Notes under the pieces: generated by a model | Database searches by the model: none | The model's input: the letters and a program-made list of their open reading frames with translations, nothing else | What the model was told of the DNA's origin: nothing | Assembly (NCBI RefSeq): GCF_025527015.1 | Contig: NZ_JAODIM010000043.1 | Location: 372,001-436,000 of the forward strand | DNA length: 64,000 nucleotides | Direction of reading: 5' to 3' | Source: Winslowiella arboricola | GTDB taxonomy: Bacteria; Pseudomonadota; Gammaproteobacteria; Enterobacterales; Enterobacteriaceae | Position numbers and translations under genes: made by a program | Shown: positions 63,993 to 64,000 of the stretch, one piece after another | Layout: every line of letters starts with the position of its first letter | Numbering within the stretch: position 1 is the first letter of the stretch

Positions 63993-64000
63993 AAGAGGAT

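Noticed and set aside
1-64000. Search for tRNA-flanked island ends, insertion sequences, integrase and CRISPR repeats around the metallophore cluster
   Set aside because: No tRNA gene, integrase frame, transposase or regular spaced repeats were seen, so the cluster cannot be called an integrative island from this window.

Overview
This window looks like a chromosomal segment of a plant- or soil-associated Enterobacterales species, probably Erwiniaceae (Pantoea/Erwinia-like). The grounds are an enterobacterial-type pqqABCDEF operon with its own pqqF, a membrane glucose dehydrogenase gene, enterobacterial-style Fur boxes and fairly high GC. The genus is an inference. I see no tRNA, rRNA, CRISPR array or insertion sequence.

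Region 1 (1-2735): the start of a family 5 peptide-type ABC binding protein (minus strand, cut by the window edge), an isolated minus-strand terminator, and an AT-rich HEPN/Abi-like gene that looks acquired.

Region 2 (2821-39906) is the highlight: a yersiniabactin-like metallophore locus with an unusual assembly line. It has a FyuA-type receptor, a divergent YbtA-like AraC regulator and an Irp3/YbtU-type thiazolinyl imide reductase. It has no salicylate synthase and no stand-alone salicylate ligase. Instead a 4129-residue enzyme opens with a fatty acyl-AMP ligase and a KS-AT-KR-ACP polyketide module, then Cy-A(with inserted MT-like domain)-PCP-Cy-PCP. This resembles what I recall of the micacocidin starter enzyme of Ralstonia, and suggests an alkyl-salicylate or fatty-acyl cap on thiazoline rings. 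A second protein (KS-MT-KR-ACP-Cy) lacks an AT and has a KR without its catalytic Tyr. A third, on the opposite strand, is MT fragment-Cy-A(MT)-PCP-TE. A further protein fuses a methyltransferase to two thioesterases. The plus-strand operon continues with a small protein of unknown function, a YbtPQ-like ABC pair (likely uptake) and an EmrAB-like pair (likely export). Fur-box-like sites lie in both divergent intergenic regions.

Region 3 (39907-47181): a decayed fragment, an M19 dipeptidase, and a complete pqqABCDEF operon with a terminator-like hairpin between pqqA and pqqB. The PQQ made here would serve the glucose dehydrogenase (gcd) at 58131-60518.

Region 4 (47182-56583): two TonB receptor plus binding protein pairs. 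The first has a CRP-like site upstream. The second has a Fur box and is followed by the only FecCD-type permease pair and ATPase, so the two pairs may share one inner-membrane transporter.

Region 5 (56596-63992): a TetR regulator divergent from a flavodoxin-fold oxidoreductase with a palindromic operator between them, gcd with a terminator, a chemoreceptor ending in an NWxxF-type tail, a metallophosphoesterase with an altered GNH motif, and two small membrane proteins.
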